Both the position numbers and the translations under genes were made by a program. Below, piece after piece: positions 40,795-50,511 of a stretch of DNA of 64,000 nucleotides (positions within the stretch are counted from its first letter, which is position 1; each line of letters opens with the position of its first letter). This DNA comes from Melanopsichium pennsylvanicum (Eukaryota; Basidiomycota; Ustilaginomycetes; Ustilaginales). The notes beneath the pieces were generated by a model that had not been told where the DNA came from, made no database searches, and saw only the letters and a program-made list of their open reading frames with translations. The stretch is from the NCBI GenBank assembly GCA_900208305.1, contig OAPG01000003.1, forward strand, positions 992,001 to 1,056,000. The letters run 5' to 3'.

Positions 40795-41866
40795 AGCAAG
40801 ATTCTGAGTCCTCTCGAAGAGTTCGAGACTCGAGGCTAAGGGCTGTTGTGCTCGACAGCGGTGACAATGGTGATGGTTACCTCGTTGTTCTGCGCGAGTG
40901 AAAGTGGAGGTTTGAATGCTCTGGCCCAAGCTAGGACAAGGCTTCTGAAGGACCCTGGATTTGAGATCTGGCTCCCGATCTGAGTGTAAATGCGATTCGG
41001 GTCCGTAGCACTCAGCGCGTAAAAACTCAACAAAATTCCTATCAAAGACCTTTTAGACTAGCTGCCTCAATATTGTCAGCCGGACGAAACCAATTTTCGA
41101 CTTCTGAGGGTAAAGCAGAAGAGCGTCTGCGGCGCTCAAATGATACGAGTAATTTGCGCCTGAGGCCGGAGGGCGACAGACCTTGCCAGGTCGCAATTTT
41201 GCACAACAGAGAGGCACTGTGTGTACAGTAAACTAAATTACAGTACATACTACTCAGTGCAGTTGCCTGGTGAGGCTAGCAGCCGCTTTGACACAAAGAG
41301 CAAGCAAGCAGGCAAGCAAGCAAGCAAGCAACTACAATCTGGTCAGGCGGACACTTAGACGCTTTCCCTCCGTCTCAGTTGCGCAAAACGAACGGTGACC
41401 CCTGCCCCTCGTTCAAGGTTTTTGGTCTTGCCATCCTCCCTTTTCCTGCATCGTCCTCAACTCGTCTCCGACGCTTTTGGCGATCTTCCTTCTCACTTAA
41501 TTCGGAGCTCCTTTGGTCCCCACAACGCATCCACAACCCTTTGTTGACGAGGCACGGGGCACTAACATCATCGGCCGCGCACCCTGTCTTACGAACGTTC
41601 GACGCTAAGTTGGACTGGCACACATACCATCTCAGCTGTGTTCGGCCTCTTGGACCAGCATTTCTCACTCGGAAAACCTTTTGCCCTTTATCCACTGCAG
41701 CTTGCAACTGCATCCATCATCTTGTTTCGACCATTGGACTTGGAACCTCATCGACTTGGACTCAGCCACCCTCGAACGCTTGATCTGACATAAGTCGCAA
41801 CTTGGAGTTCTCGACCACTGGCTGCATGGTCACTTACCATCTCCTAGCCCAGTTACGCACCTACAT
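40795..41866. other. Divergent promoter region between Csn12-like gene and the 1891-residue protein gene
   Basis: About 1.07 kb. It holds two TACAGTA motifs 15 bases apart at 41224 and 41239, a (CAAG)n microsatellite at 41301-41332, and a C/T-rich leader before the ATG at 41867. No further gene is seen. Confidence 0.5.
41301..41332. repeat. (CAAG)n tetranucleotide microsatellite
   Basis: About eight CAAG/GCAA units with one G substitution, about 0.5 kb upstream of the 1891-residue protein gene. Confidence 0.85.
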
Positions 41867-44800
41867 ATGAGCGAGGAAAGGTCCGGAGAGGTGGCCGTCG
41901 CCACCCTCCCCCTTGCCGACCAATCAGCGGCCAACCATGCTGAAGAACAGATCGGCTCTTCCGCCTTCAACAATGCTCTTGTTGATGGACACGCAGACTC
42001 CGCCTCTACACAAGCGGCGCAGCACTCTAACACATCAGTTGAAGAGCATCAAGATACCGCGGCGTCCATGATGCCTGCTTCAGCATCCGAGCGCGACGTC
42101 GAGGCTATGACAGGTGTCCACGAACGTTCCGAGCAACACGGCGACACGGCAGCAGCAAACAACGCAGCAGCATCTTCGTCACTTCAGGTAGCAGGCGCGC
42201 CGGCCAAGAAGTTTACCTCGCTCAACGTCAACAAGCGCTTCCTCGAAAAAGCAGGCCCCACCACCGCAGTCGCCTCACCAACAGCTCTTAAGCTTGGCAC
42301 CTCGGTCTCACCGCGGCCGTCACATCGGCTTTCGTTGCCATCTGCTACATCTCGCTTGATGTCTGCAAAGCTTTCCAGCGTGCCCAAAGCGCAACCAGCA
42401 GGATGGGCCACCACTAAGCCTGTCGCACCGAACACAAAGACGACTCCTTCGTCCCAACCTCCTGCAGCTAGCACGCCATCTCCGACTCCTGCTCCGGTCA
42501 CAGATGCTCAGCCTGCCACCGTCGCCAGCACTGCTAAATCTCTGCCCGCCCAAGCTTCAGCGCCCACACTAAAAGCTGTTCCGAGTCCCAAGCCGGCCAA
42601 CGTGACAGCATCACAGGTACCCAACACTTCAGCGGGTGCAACTGTCACGGGCGGTGCTGCGGCCCCACCGCGACTCGTCAGCATGGGAAGGGATTCGCCT
42701 AGGCCCGGCTCAGCCGGCCTCGAAAGTGGCTCTGTTCATGGTCGGGCCAGCCCTGGACTACGCAATGCAGCTCTTGGCACCTCGGGCACCTCGTTGCGAG
42801 CTATTAGTCCTGCCAACGTTAGCCGTGCTCCTTGGGCAGGCGTCAAGTCGAGTCTCTCTCCGAATCCCACGTCGACCGGCCGAGGCAGCACGCTATCCGA
42901 CTTTCCTACAGCTGCTGAAGCCGCTCGAGCGAAGCAAGAGCAGGAAGAGAAGGCTGCAGCTGCGGCAGCTCGAGAGGCTGCTAAGCAGCAGGCGGCTCTC
43001 CAAGCACTCGATCGATTCCGAGGCACCTCGCTTGGCTCAGGAAAGCACTGGGACGAGATGGAAGATGAAGATGGCGGATTTCTCGGCGAGGTCGTAGAGT
43101 TTGGTGATGGATCTCAGTACAAGATCCCCACCTCCAACGAAAACGGACGTGACGATGGTGTGCCTGTCTCGAAGGAAGACCGGTTCAAGGATGTCAGCCA
43201 CGATCGCAGCTGGCCACAGCGAAACGCAGCTCGAACAGGTGCTGCCGTGCCAAATGACCGTGCAAGACCCACTGCTGCGCAGCCTGTAGCTTGGGGTCCG
43301 ATGAAGAATCGCGAAATGGCCCCTCCGACTCCAATCGATCCTGCGCAGCCATCGGCCCGACCCTCGCGTTCCGAAATGCGAGCTGAAAAGGTCATCATCC
43401 CTACTACCGGTGCTTCCGTCTCTCTTCGTTCACCCACCGAAATTCGGGACCCTTCTGGATACTCGTACGGCCGTGAACGCAGATCCGGTCTAGGTCCAGG
43501 TCCAGCATCGTACGGTGGTCGCTACGACCAATCTGGCGCTCCTCCAGCTGCTCAAGCTGCCTCTGCTCAAGCCGCAAGGGCGTGGGGACCGCTCGCTCAA
43601 CGACAGGCCTCTCTCAATCCTGGAGCTGCGCCACCCGTCAGCGCTCCTGCCAAGCCTGTATCTTCTTCCGAGTCGGTTCCATCGCTCACTCCCGCTTTCG
43701 CAGCCACTCCTGCTATTTCCGAGCCGGTAAGGCCCGTTGCCACTTTGCCTCCAGTGCAACAGCAGCAACAACAGCCACGAGCTTTGCAGCCAATCCGTGA
43801 CAGAGCACCTGCATCGGCGAGGGAACCTTCGACCTTGGCTGCTGCTCCTCCGAGCACAAATGGACGCCCTCTTCCACCGCATCTCCTCGTTGCTGGTGCG
43901 GCTGATAGCCGCGCTCCCGTGCAATCGAATCGGCCATTGCCGCCTCATCTTGCGCAGAACTTACGTCCCGCAGCACCCGTCCAGTCGCAGGAGGCCATCG
44001 GTCGCAAGACCTCGCATTCATTCGAAGAAGTGCGACGACCAGCTGCACCTCCTGCTCCCATCGCAGCGCCACCTGCAGCAGCCGTGAATCGCCACCCGTC
44101 AAACGACGAGCGAAACAACGAGCAAGCAAACTCGCAGCTGCAGTTCGTCCCATCAGCGCCTCATTCGCGTGAATATGCACCCACACGGGCACCATGGGGG
44201 CCCAAGGCCGTCACTCAGACCAAAGCTCCCACCTCCGCAGACGCACCTGCACCGCAAAGCTCATTTAAGGCCGCACAAGCACCGGCATCGTTGTCGTCGG
44301 CTGGACCCGCAGAGGATGTTCATGCCTCCATAGAGCGTGCCCGTAAGCGACGCGAGGAAGAAGAGAAGGCACGAGCAGCTGAAAAGGAACGTGCACGACA
44401 AAAGGCGCTCGCAATCGAGGAGAGACTCAGAGCGGCCGAACAGCAAAAAGAAGCTGAAGTGCAAAGAGCGGCTCAGAGGCAAGTCGCCGAGGCAGCTAAT
44501 TCTGCCGCCGCCGCCGCCGCCGCCGCCACCGCTGCCAGTCAAGAAGCTCCTAGGAAGACTGGCCCCGCAGACAGCGCTGCTTCGTGGAGAACTGCACGTC
44601 CCCACGGTGTTGCAGCCGAGAATGGACCCGCCAGAACGCGCCAGCATCCACTCCCGGCGATGCCGACGGAGCAATTCACATCCAGCCCGGCTCATGCCGA
44701 GCAGAATCGCGGTGGCTCAAACGTGTCTTCTCCGCAAGAACACCGGCTCCACGACGAGCGCCGTCCATCGCGCCAAGAGCAGCGTGACCAGAGGCTGGGA

Positions 44801-47542
44801 CAGCCGAGAAACGGACATAGGCAAGCGGAGACAAGCGCTCAAAGTCTATCCAGCCGAGATCGTTTGCCTCGTCCAGAGGGTGACTTGCGTGCCCTGGAAA
44901 TCGTTCCGAAAGTCTTCAGTGCCGACGCTCCCAAGATGATCCTGGCAAGACCCACAAAGTCACCCGCAACATCTTCCACCGGGATTCGCATTCGTGGCAC
45001 GGCGCCCGTTTCAGCTGCCGCTTTTGGGTCGCAGAGCAACGCATTGCCCATACAGGACCAAGCTGCCCCCAAGGCGGACACGAGTCCCCATGCAAGGGAA
45101 GCAACAACTCAGAACAAACCAACTCGCTCTCTTGCTCCCGCAGCTGCGAATCCTCTAGCTCCAAGTTCGCCTCCTGCTCCCGTGAGACTGTACCCTGTTG
45201 TGCAAAAGGAGCCTGTGGAGACAAAGCAGGAAGCCGCGCAGGATGCTCCGCCTGCATGGAACCGCTTCGTCGTCCTTTTGAAGGGGAACCGCACACGGCC
45301 GAGGCTCAATCGCTACCAGCAGAAGCAGCTATTCGCCAGAATTGCGGCGATGAAAGCTCCCGGACGCCCCGTCTACCCCCTCACCTGGGATCCTCCTCTT
45401 CCTCATCTGTCGATCAAGACTCTGTCACGAGACGATCAGCTATTCCCCAAACGGTACCACCGTGGTACCGTTATCACGCCGGTCAAGCTTCCGTCTCGCG
45501 TTCTGCCACGCGGCCTTCCCCCGGTCGTACCCTACGTGGCTTCGCAATCTTCTGGTGCAAGGAAGCAGGCCCGCTTCGACCTCACTCCGCAACGCTCAGA
45601 CAATCAACGCACCTCTGCGCTCGGCAACGGTATCTCCGCCGATGCAGAGGCTTCGAGCTTGTCGCCAGATGGACAGATTCAAGTGCGATTGCCTGGTCAT
45701 CACGCAACAGTTGTCCAGCCTCATGGTGCTGGGTCGATGCCTGAAAGCTTGCAAGCTACCACGTCTGCTGTAAATCGCCGACACGTCGATACAACTACTG
45801 ACGCCATCATCGGCGAAGTGCTATCTGCGAGAGCCTCTCAGCCCATATTTGAGGACCGCAGCAGGGCTTTCCATGCAGCAGCCGCATCTAGTTCTCTGGG
45901 CCCTCTTGACCATCCTCAAAACGGATATTCTGCTGATGCCTTTGGCCCGCATAACCCTGCAAGCGGCTACCGCTCAAAAGGACGCCGCGGCTCCAATGCG
46001 GCTGTTGCGTTCTTCGATGATCGCCAAGTCAGCACGCCTTCGCCTGTGTCCTTCATGGTCAACAGTGAGATTAAAGCGGATCAAAGCGGTACTCGCGGTA
46101 CGCTTTCGCCTTTCGCAATTCCTGGCTCAACCAGAGCTTCTCAGACACAGACACCTGCCAGTGGAGGATCCATGCTTCCCTCCCCAAGCTTGTCAACGCA
46201 AGGAACATGGGGCCAGAGCTCGCTGACCTTCCCCGTTCTTGAAACTCGCTCTTCCAACTTGCCAGATCGCGATCACATCAAGAATGTATGGTCTCTCGCG
46301 ACCAACTCGCACGCTGGCGAGACGCAGAACTCGCTGAAGGACATCGGTGATGACTTCTTGCCCTCTACCATGCCCATGAGCGTTCACGACTTCCGTGCCG
46401 ACGAATCACACCTTGGACACGTGCAACAGGACGGCGACAGGTGGGCTTCCTCTACATTCAATCGGTTCCATCAGTACAGTCGTGCTCAGCATGATGTGAC
46501 CTCGAACTCTCGCGACCTTTCCCCCGTAAATAACCGATCCAATGGCTTCGATTCAACCTCGCGCAGTCCTTCTCTGGGACTGGATGCCTCAGCAGCAGCA
46601 GCGAGGGCTCGCGAGACTGCACAGCAACATCAGACGGTGTCGCAGCAGGCCTCGAATGCCTATTCGACCATCAATGGCAGCGGCGCCTACTCTCACCATC
46701 AGACCTCTTCCTACTCGCCGCGAGAGCGTCAGCAAGACGGAGGCAATGGTCTGGGCCAGAATGCCTTTGGCGCCTATGGTGGCTACGGAAGCAACACTTC
46801 CAACAGTGTCTCCAGCATGACGACGGATGCGCTGTACGGCATGTCCAACTACGGTGGAGGTTCCATGACCCCCAATCGTCAATCTTTCGGTCAATTTGGC
46901 TCGCACGCTTCAGCGGCAGCACGCTCGGCACCTGGATCGCCGTACAGTGGTATGAGCCGACACAGTAATCTCACGAGCAGTGGTGTTTCGGGCTATTCGC
47001 TCTTTCCCAGTAGCACTTCTGGCACTAGGAGCTCGCAGACTGGCAACGGTATGGACGGACTAGGCGTTCTCGACGATGCTTCGTTTGGCGCTGGCCGCAA
47101 CCAATTCTATGGCGCTCGAGGTTACGGTTCGCAGCAACAACAATACTCGTCGGCATCGCAGCAGTCGGCATCTGGTAAGTGGTCTACCACTTCATCTGCC
47201 GCTGCGGGCGCGGCTAACAGCACTGGCAGTCCCAACATCAACGTAGCCGGCAGTGTTTTGCGTCCTGCAGCAAGCGTTTTCAACCCGTCAAAGTACACTG
47301 CCAGCCAGCAGCAGCAGCAGCAGCACGGTGCACAAGCGCAGAGTCAGCAAGCTCGAGCCCACCATCACCAACAGCAACAGCAACAACAACAGCAACAGCA
47401 AGCAGGATCGAACGAGTATCGTACTTCACTAGATCAAACTTCGATTGGCAACAGCGGTCCTATCGATCAACGTGCCGCTGGTAGTGGCTATAAATCGGCG
47501 ACAGGCTATTCGGGGTTTTCGTCTAGTAGTGGGCTTTGGTGA
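41867..47542 (+). CDS. Very large disordered protein of unknown function, poly-Ala and poly-Gln tracts
   Basis: I do not recognise this 1891-residue protein. It is dominated by Ala, Ser, Pro and Gln. Four parts look more constrained than the rest. First, 'KKFTSLNVNKRFLEKAG' at about residues 112-128. Second, a Trp/acidic motif 'HWDEMEDEDGGFLGEVVEF' continuing into 'GDGSQYKI' at about 394-421. Third, a charged helix at about 822-875 ('ARKRREEEEKARAAEKERAR') that runs into an Ala stretch coded by GCC repeats. Fourth, an ordered-looking block at about 1125-1215 ('PAWNRFVVLLKGNRTRPRLNRYQ..FPKRYHRGTVITPVKLP'). The last 300 residues are Ser/Gly/Tyr-rich with two poly-Gln runs near 1805-1845. Such composition suggests an RNA-associated or scaffold protein, but that is inference. 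No intron, signal peptide or membrane segment is visible. Confidence 0.85.
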   Translation: MSEERSGEVAVATLPLADQSAANHAEEQIGSSAFNNALVDGHADSASTQAAQHSNTSVEEHQDTAASMMPASASERDVEAMTGVHERSEQHGDTAAANNAAASSSLQVAGAPAKKFTSLNVNKRFLEKAGPTTAVASPTALKLGTSVSPRPSHRLSLPSATSRLMSAKLSSVPKAQPAGWATTKPVAPNTKTTPSSQPPAASTPSPTPAPVTDAQPATVASTAKSLPAQASAPTLKAVPSPKPANVTASQVPNTSAGATVTGGAAAPPRLVSMGRDSPRPGSAGLESGSVHGRASPGLRNAALGTSGTSLRAISPANVSRAPWAGVKSSLSPNPTSTGRGSTLSDFPTAAEAARAKQEQEEKAAAAAAREAAKQQAALQALDRFRGTSLGSGKHWDEMEDEDGGFLGEVVEFGDGSQYKIPTSNENGRDDGVPVSKEDRFKDVSHDRSWPQRNAARTGAAVPNDRARPTAAQPVAWGPMKNREMAPPTPIDPAQPSARPSRSEMRAEKVIIPTTGASVSLRSPTEIRDPSGYSYGRERRSGLGPGPASYGGRYDQSGAPPAAQAASAQAARAWGPLAQRQASLNPGAAPPVSAPAKPVSSSESVPSLTPAFAATPAISEPVRPVATLPPVQQQQQQPRALQPIRDRAPASAREPSTLAAAPPSTNGRPLPPHLLVAGAADSRAPVQSNRPLPPHLAQNLRPAAPVQSQEAIGRKTSHSFEEVRRPAAPPAPIAAPPAAAVNRHPSNDERNNEQANSQLQFVPSAPHSREYAPTRAPWGPKAVTQTKAPTSADAPAPQSSFKAAQAPASLSSAGPAEDVHASIERARKRREEEEKARAAEKERARQKALAIEERLRAAEQQKEAEVQRAAQRQVAEAANSAAAAAAAATAASQEAPRKTGPADSAASWRTARPHGVAAENGPARTRQHPLPAMPTEQFTSSPAHAEQNRGGSNVSSPQEHRLHDERRPSRQEQRDQRLGQPRNGHRQAETSAQSLSSRDRLPRPEGDLRALEIVPKVFSADAPKMILARPTKSPATSSTGIRIRGTAPVSAAAFGSQSNALPIQDQAAPKADTSPHAREATTQNKPTRSLAPAAANPLAPSSPPAPVRLYPVVQKEPVETKQEAAQDAPPAWNRFVVLLKGNRTRPRLNRYQQKQLFARIAAMKAPGRPVYPLTWDPPLPHLSIKTLSRDDQLFPKRYHRGTVITPVKLPSRVLPRGLPPVVPYVASQSSGARKQARFDLTPQRSDNQRTSALGNGISADAEASSLSPDGQIQVRLPGHHATVVQPHGAGSMPESLQATTSAVNRRHVDTTTDAIIGEVLSARASQPIFEDRSRAFHAAAASSSLGPLDHPQNGYSADAFGPHNPASGYRSKGRRGSNAAVAFFDDRQVSTPSPVSFMVNSEIKADQSGTRGTLSPFAIPGSTRASQTQTPASGGSMLPSPSLSTQGTWGQSSLTFPVLETRSSNLPDRDHIKNVWSLATNSHAGETQNSLKDIGDDFLPSTMPMSVHDFRADESHLGHVQQDGDRWASSTFNRFHQYSRAQHDVTSNSRDLSPVNNRSNGFDSTSRSPSLGLDASAAAARARETAQQHQTVSQQASNAYSTINGSGAYSHHQTSSYSPRERQQDGGNGLGQNAFGAYGGYGSNTSNSVSSMTTDALYGMSNYGGGSMTPNRQSFGQFGSHASAAARSAPGSPYSGMSRHSNLTSSGVSGYSLFPSSTSGTRSSQTGNGMDGLGVLDDASFGAGRNQFYGARGYGSQQQQYSSASQQSASGKWSTTSSAAAGAANSTGSPNINVAGSVLRPAASVFNPSKYTASQQQQQQHGAQAQSQQARAHHHQQQQQQQQQQQAGSNEYRTSLDQTSIGNSGPIDQRAAGSGYKSATGYSGFSSSSGLW
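44508..44532 (+). repeat. GCC codon repeat coding poly-Ala
   Basis: Near-perfect GCC triplets inside the 1891-residue protein gene code for a run of Ala at the end of the charged helix. The reverse strand reads GGC/GGT triplets. Confidence 0.8.
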
Positions 47543-48801
47543 CCTGTCTAGCTCATAGCAGCGCTGCTGGTGCTATGGTAATTAGAGAGCGTTGAAGAGG
47601 GAGCGGTGCTAAGTTTAATGTGGAACAGAGATCGGGTGTGTAATGTTTGGAAGGACATGACAGTTTCTTTTTGTCGCGCCTCGTTTCCTCTTGTTTCGAG
47701 TGTGCTTTGCGTGTGCGTTGATTGGTGAACGTTTTCTGGTTGATATGAGTTGGGAGAGTGGGGTACTTGACGTGGCTCACCACTGTCGTCTTTGCTGCGG
47801 GTGTTATACACAGAATCCATGCTTGGCACAGAGCCACTTGGAAAGTGCCATTCTTTGTACAAGGTGGCCAATTAATATATTCACTCTTGTGGAGGATTAG
47901 GGAGAAGGATGAATCGAGGATTTGAAATTTTTTGAAAGGTATATATGCAGAGCGAGGGTAGTGTTGTGATTCTTGTCTTGAGGCAGGTGAAGGAAATTTG
48001 AATAGGTGTGGTAGGGGTTTTTTCATTGGTTAATTTTAGCATGTTTGAGATGACATGATAAGGTTGTTTAGAGGTGTAATGTTTCTACGATCAGCAAATG
48101 ATCATGGATGCTGAGTTGCAGGCAATTCTCCCTACATTTAGAAATATGTCTCCCCAGAAGTTTTGGCCGACTCAATTTACTGGAAAGCAGTTAACGTCTC
48201 TTGCAATTCACAGCCATTTCTTAAAGTGTTTGCAATCAAACTTGAACAAGGAATCAAACGTACTGCATCTTGAAGTTCAAGCCATTTGAGAGTGCAGTTG
48301 CACGCGATGGAAGAACAAATTGCACAAATTTCTCATGATGATAAATTCCTGGCCACAATGATGTGGCTGGTAAGGAGGAAGTTGACGCTATGGCAAGACT
48401 GGTGGCAGAAGTGTTGGTAGTCCCAACCACAAACCTGTCAATAGGGCCAGCCTTGCTTGTTTGCATTAAGCCAAACGTAACAACAAAGACAGCAGAAGTC
48501 ATGTGAGGCAAGCTCACGCGACGCATTCCACCAGGTTGTTTACTTTAGGCAGAGGCTCGCTACGACTCTCAAAACACAGACACGCAGCTAACCTTGTTCA
48601 GAGGCACAAAACCAGCAGAGAAATGGGGGTGATTTGAAGTAGCTCGGTGGAGCTCTTGCATTCAAAGCGCGGAAAGCGAGGGAATGGTATAGGACGTCTA
48701 GAGTACGTCGAAGAGGATTTTCCAAATCGTGAAATAAGACGTGAGACTATATACACATGAAGCAGAAGGAATCACGACAAGTGCTGTGTCGTCAAGTAAC
48801 T
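47543..48801. other. Convergent 3' region with one small candidate gene
   Basis: About 1.26 kb between the stops of the 1891-residue protein gene (+) and the sugar porter gene (-). It contains the small secreted-protein candidate at 48254-48526 and T-rich 3' flanks. Nothing else is recognised. Confidence 0.5.
48254..48526 (-). CDS. Possible small secreted protein (weak candidate)
   Basis: This is an open frame of 90 residues starting with ATG. Its N-terminus looks like a signal peptide: basic 'MRR', a hydrophobic core 'SAVFVVTFGLM', and a possible cleavage after 'TSKA' before 'GPIDR'. The remainder is Ser/Thr/Ala-rich, contains no cysteine, and has no domain I recognise. A TATATA sequence lies at 48748-48753, about 220 bases upstream of the ATG. 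Smut fungi carry many small secreted proteins, so a real gene is possible. A chance frame in 3' flanking DNA is at least as likely. Confidence 0.28.
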   Translation of the reverse strand: MRRVSLPHMTSAVFVVTFGLMQTSKAGPIDRFVVGTTNTSATSLAIASTSSLPATSLWPGIYHHEKFVQFVLPSRATALSNGLNFKMQYV

Positions 48802-50511
48802 CTATGGTCGACGAGGGAAGTGCTCCCCTGAGCTGCCCTCGGAAGAGGGTGTGGCAGTCGCATCCTCTGTCGCAAGGTTTGTCCTGTCGCCACGCTTGTG
48901 CTCGCCGCTGAGGTTCTTCTCGAGGTCGTTGCTGTGGTCTCCAACGATATCGACATCGTCACTGATAAGGTGGCCCTGCTTGTCGTATCTGCGGGGAGTG
49001 ATCTTCTCTTTGCGCACGATATCGTAAGGGTTGATCTTGCTCGAATGGGAAAAGATGGCTGACATCTCCTCGAGCGATCGACCCGCCGTCTCGGGGAAGA
49101 TAAAGTAGGTCACGATAAGGATGACGAAATTTAGGACGGCGAAGGTGGTGTATGTGTTGTAAGTAATATTTTGAAACATCACTGGAGTGACCATGACGAC
49201 CATAAAGTTGAAGAGCCAATTGGCCGAGGTAGAGATGCCGTTGGCCTGCGCCCTGATCGCGAGCGGCGTGATCTCTGCCGGGTACAACCAAGTCATACCA
49301 AGCCATCCCCAAGCGAAACTGGTGTTGAAGAGGAAGTAAAAGACAACTGAGACAACACCAGGGGCAGTGCCCGAGTTCTTGACGGAGGGAGCGTCCATGA
49401 TGGCAAGGATAATCATGCAAACACACTGACCAGCGGCACCACCAAGCATGAGAGGACGACGACCCATCTTTTCAATGAAAAAGACGGCGGCCCAAGATGC
49501 GATGAAGTACTCGGTGCCGTTAGCAGCGGCGAGGATACGAGAATTGATATCCGAGAAGCCAAGCTGTTCCTGAAGGGTTTTGCCAATGTAGTAGGTAATA
49601 AGGTTGATACCGGAGATTTGCTGGAACATTTGCGAGATGAAACCAAGGACGGTTCGATGGAAGTTGCGCTCGGGACCGTTGGTAAAGATGTCAGAGATCT
49701 TGGTGGTCTTGGCTGCTTCGAGGGAAGCAGCGATTTCACGAAGCTTCTTGCCAACCATTGGGTCATCGACGGGAATGTTGTCGAGAGCGGCAACGACTTG
49801 GCGAGCATCCTCCTCGCGACCCTTGAGCACGAGCCAACGGGGCGACTCGGGAAGGTAGATGGTGACAAAGGTCGGGAGGATGAGGATCAACTGAAGCGCA
49901 ATTGGCAATCGCCAGGCGGCAGAGCTAGGGTCCAAGAAGAAGCATCCAAAGTCGATCCAGTAAGCCATGGCGATACCACCTGTGATCATGGCACCTTCGA
50001 CCATGATGAGCATGCCTCGTTTGTGGGGAGGCGAGCATTCTGACTGCCAGACAGGGATGGTAGCAGTGTGCATACCGTTGCCGATTCCAAGAATGACACG
50101 GAAAACGAAAAGCTGAGCCAAACTGTATGAAGCAGTGCAGCCAATGGTGCCGATAGCCATGATGATGGAGCCGATCCAAATGTTTGCCCTACGACCGAGC
50201 AAGTTTCCGAGGTAAAGCATCGAGATAGCACCGACAAAGCATCCGAGCTCGTAAACACCGGTCACAAGACCCTGCAGAACGGCAGCATTGGAAGTGGCGT
50301 CCTTGCCGCTGGTGTTGATAGAGGGAAATTGCGAGTTCCACGATGGAAGTGTGTAAAGCGAACCAAGCACACCCTGATCGTAGCCGAATAGGAGGAAACC
50401 AGCCGAGGCAGCGAATCCAATAGCCCAATTGAGCTTGATACCACGAAGTCCGAAGAAGGTCGGGACCATGTCGGTCTCAGGCGTTCCGTCCTTCAAGCCC
50501 ATCAAACCCAT
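48802..50511 (-). CDS. MFS sugar porter (hexose-transporter-like)
   Basis: This 569-residue plasma-membrane transporter belongs to the sugar porter family of the major facilitator superfamily. About twelve membrane segments are visible. Signature motifs are present: 'GFLLFGYDQGVLGSL' in the first helix, 'GRR' between helices 2 and 3, 'PESPRWLVLKGREEDA' at the end of the first half, 'QQISGINLITYYIG' in helix 7, 'EKMGRRPLMLGG', and 'FPETAGRSLEEM' after the last helix. 'GWLGMTWLYPAEITPLAIRAQANGIST' is typical of fungal hexose and related sugar carriers. The cytoplasmic tail of about 90 residues is charged. The exact substrate cannot be read from sequence. No intron. The gene stands with its promoter facing a 3.9-kb gene-free region. 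Confidence 0.92.
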   Translation of the reverse strand: MGLMGLKDGTPETDMVPTFFGLRGIKLNWAIGFAASAGFLLFGYDQGVLGSLYTLPSWNSQFPSINTSGKDATSNAAVLQGLVTGVYELGCFVGAISMLYLGNLLGRRANIWIGSIIMAIGTIGCTASYSLAQLFVFRVILGIGNGMHTATIPVWQSECSPPHKRGMLIMVEGAMITGGIAMAYWIDFGCFFLDPSSAAWRLPIALQLILILPTFVTIYLPESPRWLVLKGREEDARQVVAALDNIPVDDPMVGKKLREIAASLEAAKTTKISDIFTNGPERNFHRTVLGFISQMFQQISGINLITYYIGKTLQEQLGFSDINSRILAAANGTEYFIASWAAVFFIEKMGRRPLMLGGAAGQCVCMIILAIMDAPSVKNSGTAPGVVSVVFYFLFNTSFAWGWLGMTWLYPAEITPLAIRAQANGISTSANWLFNFMVVMVTPVMFQNITYNTYTTFAVLNFVILIVTYFIFPETAGRSLEEMSAIFSHSSKINPYDIVRKEKITPRRYDKQGHLISDDVDIVGDHSNDLEKNLSGEHKRGDRTNLATEDATATPSSEGSSGEHFPRRP

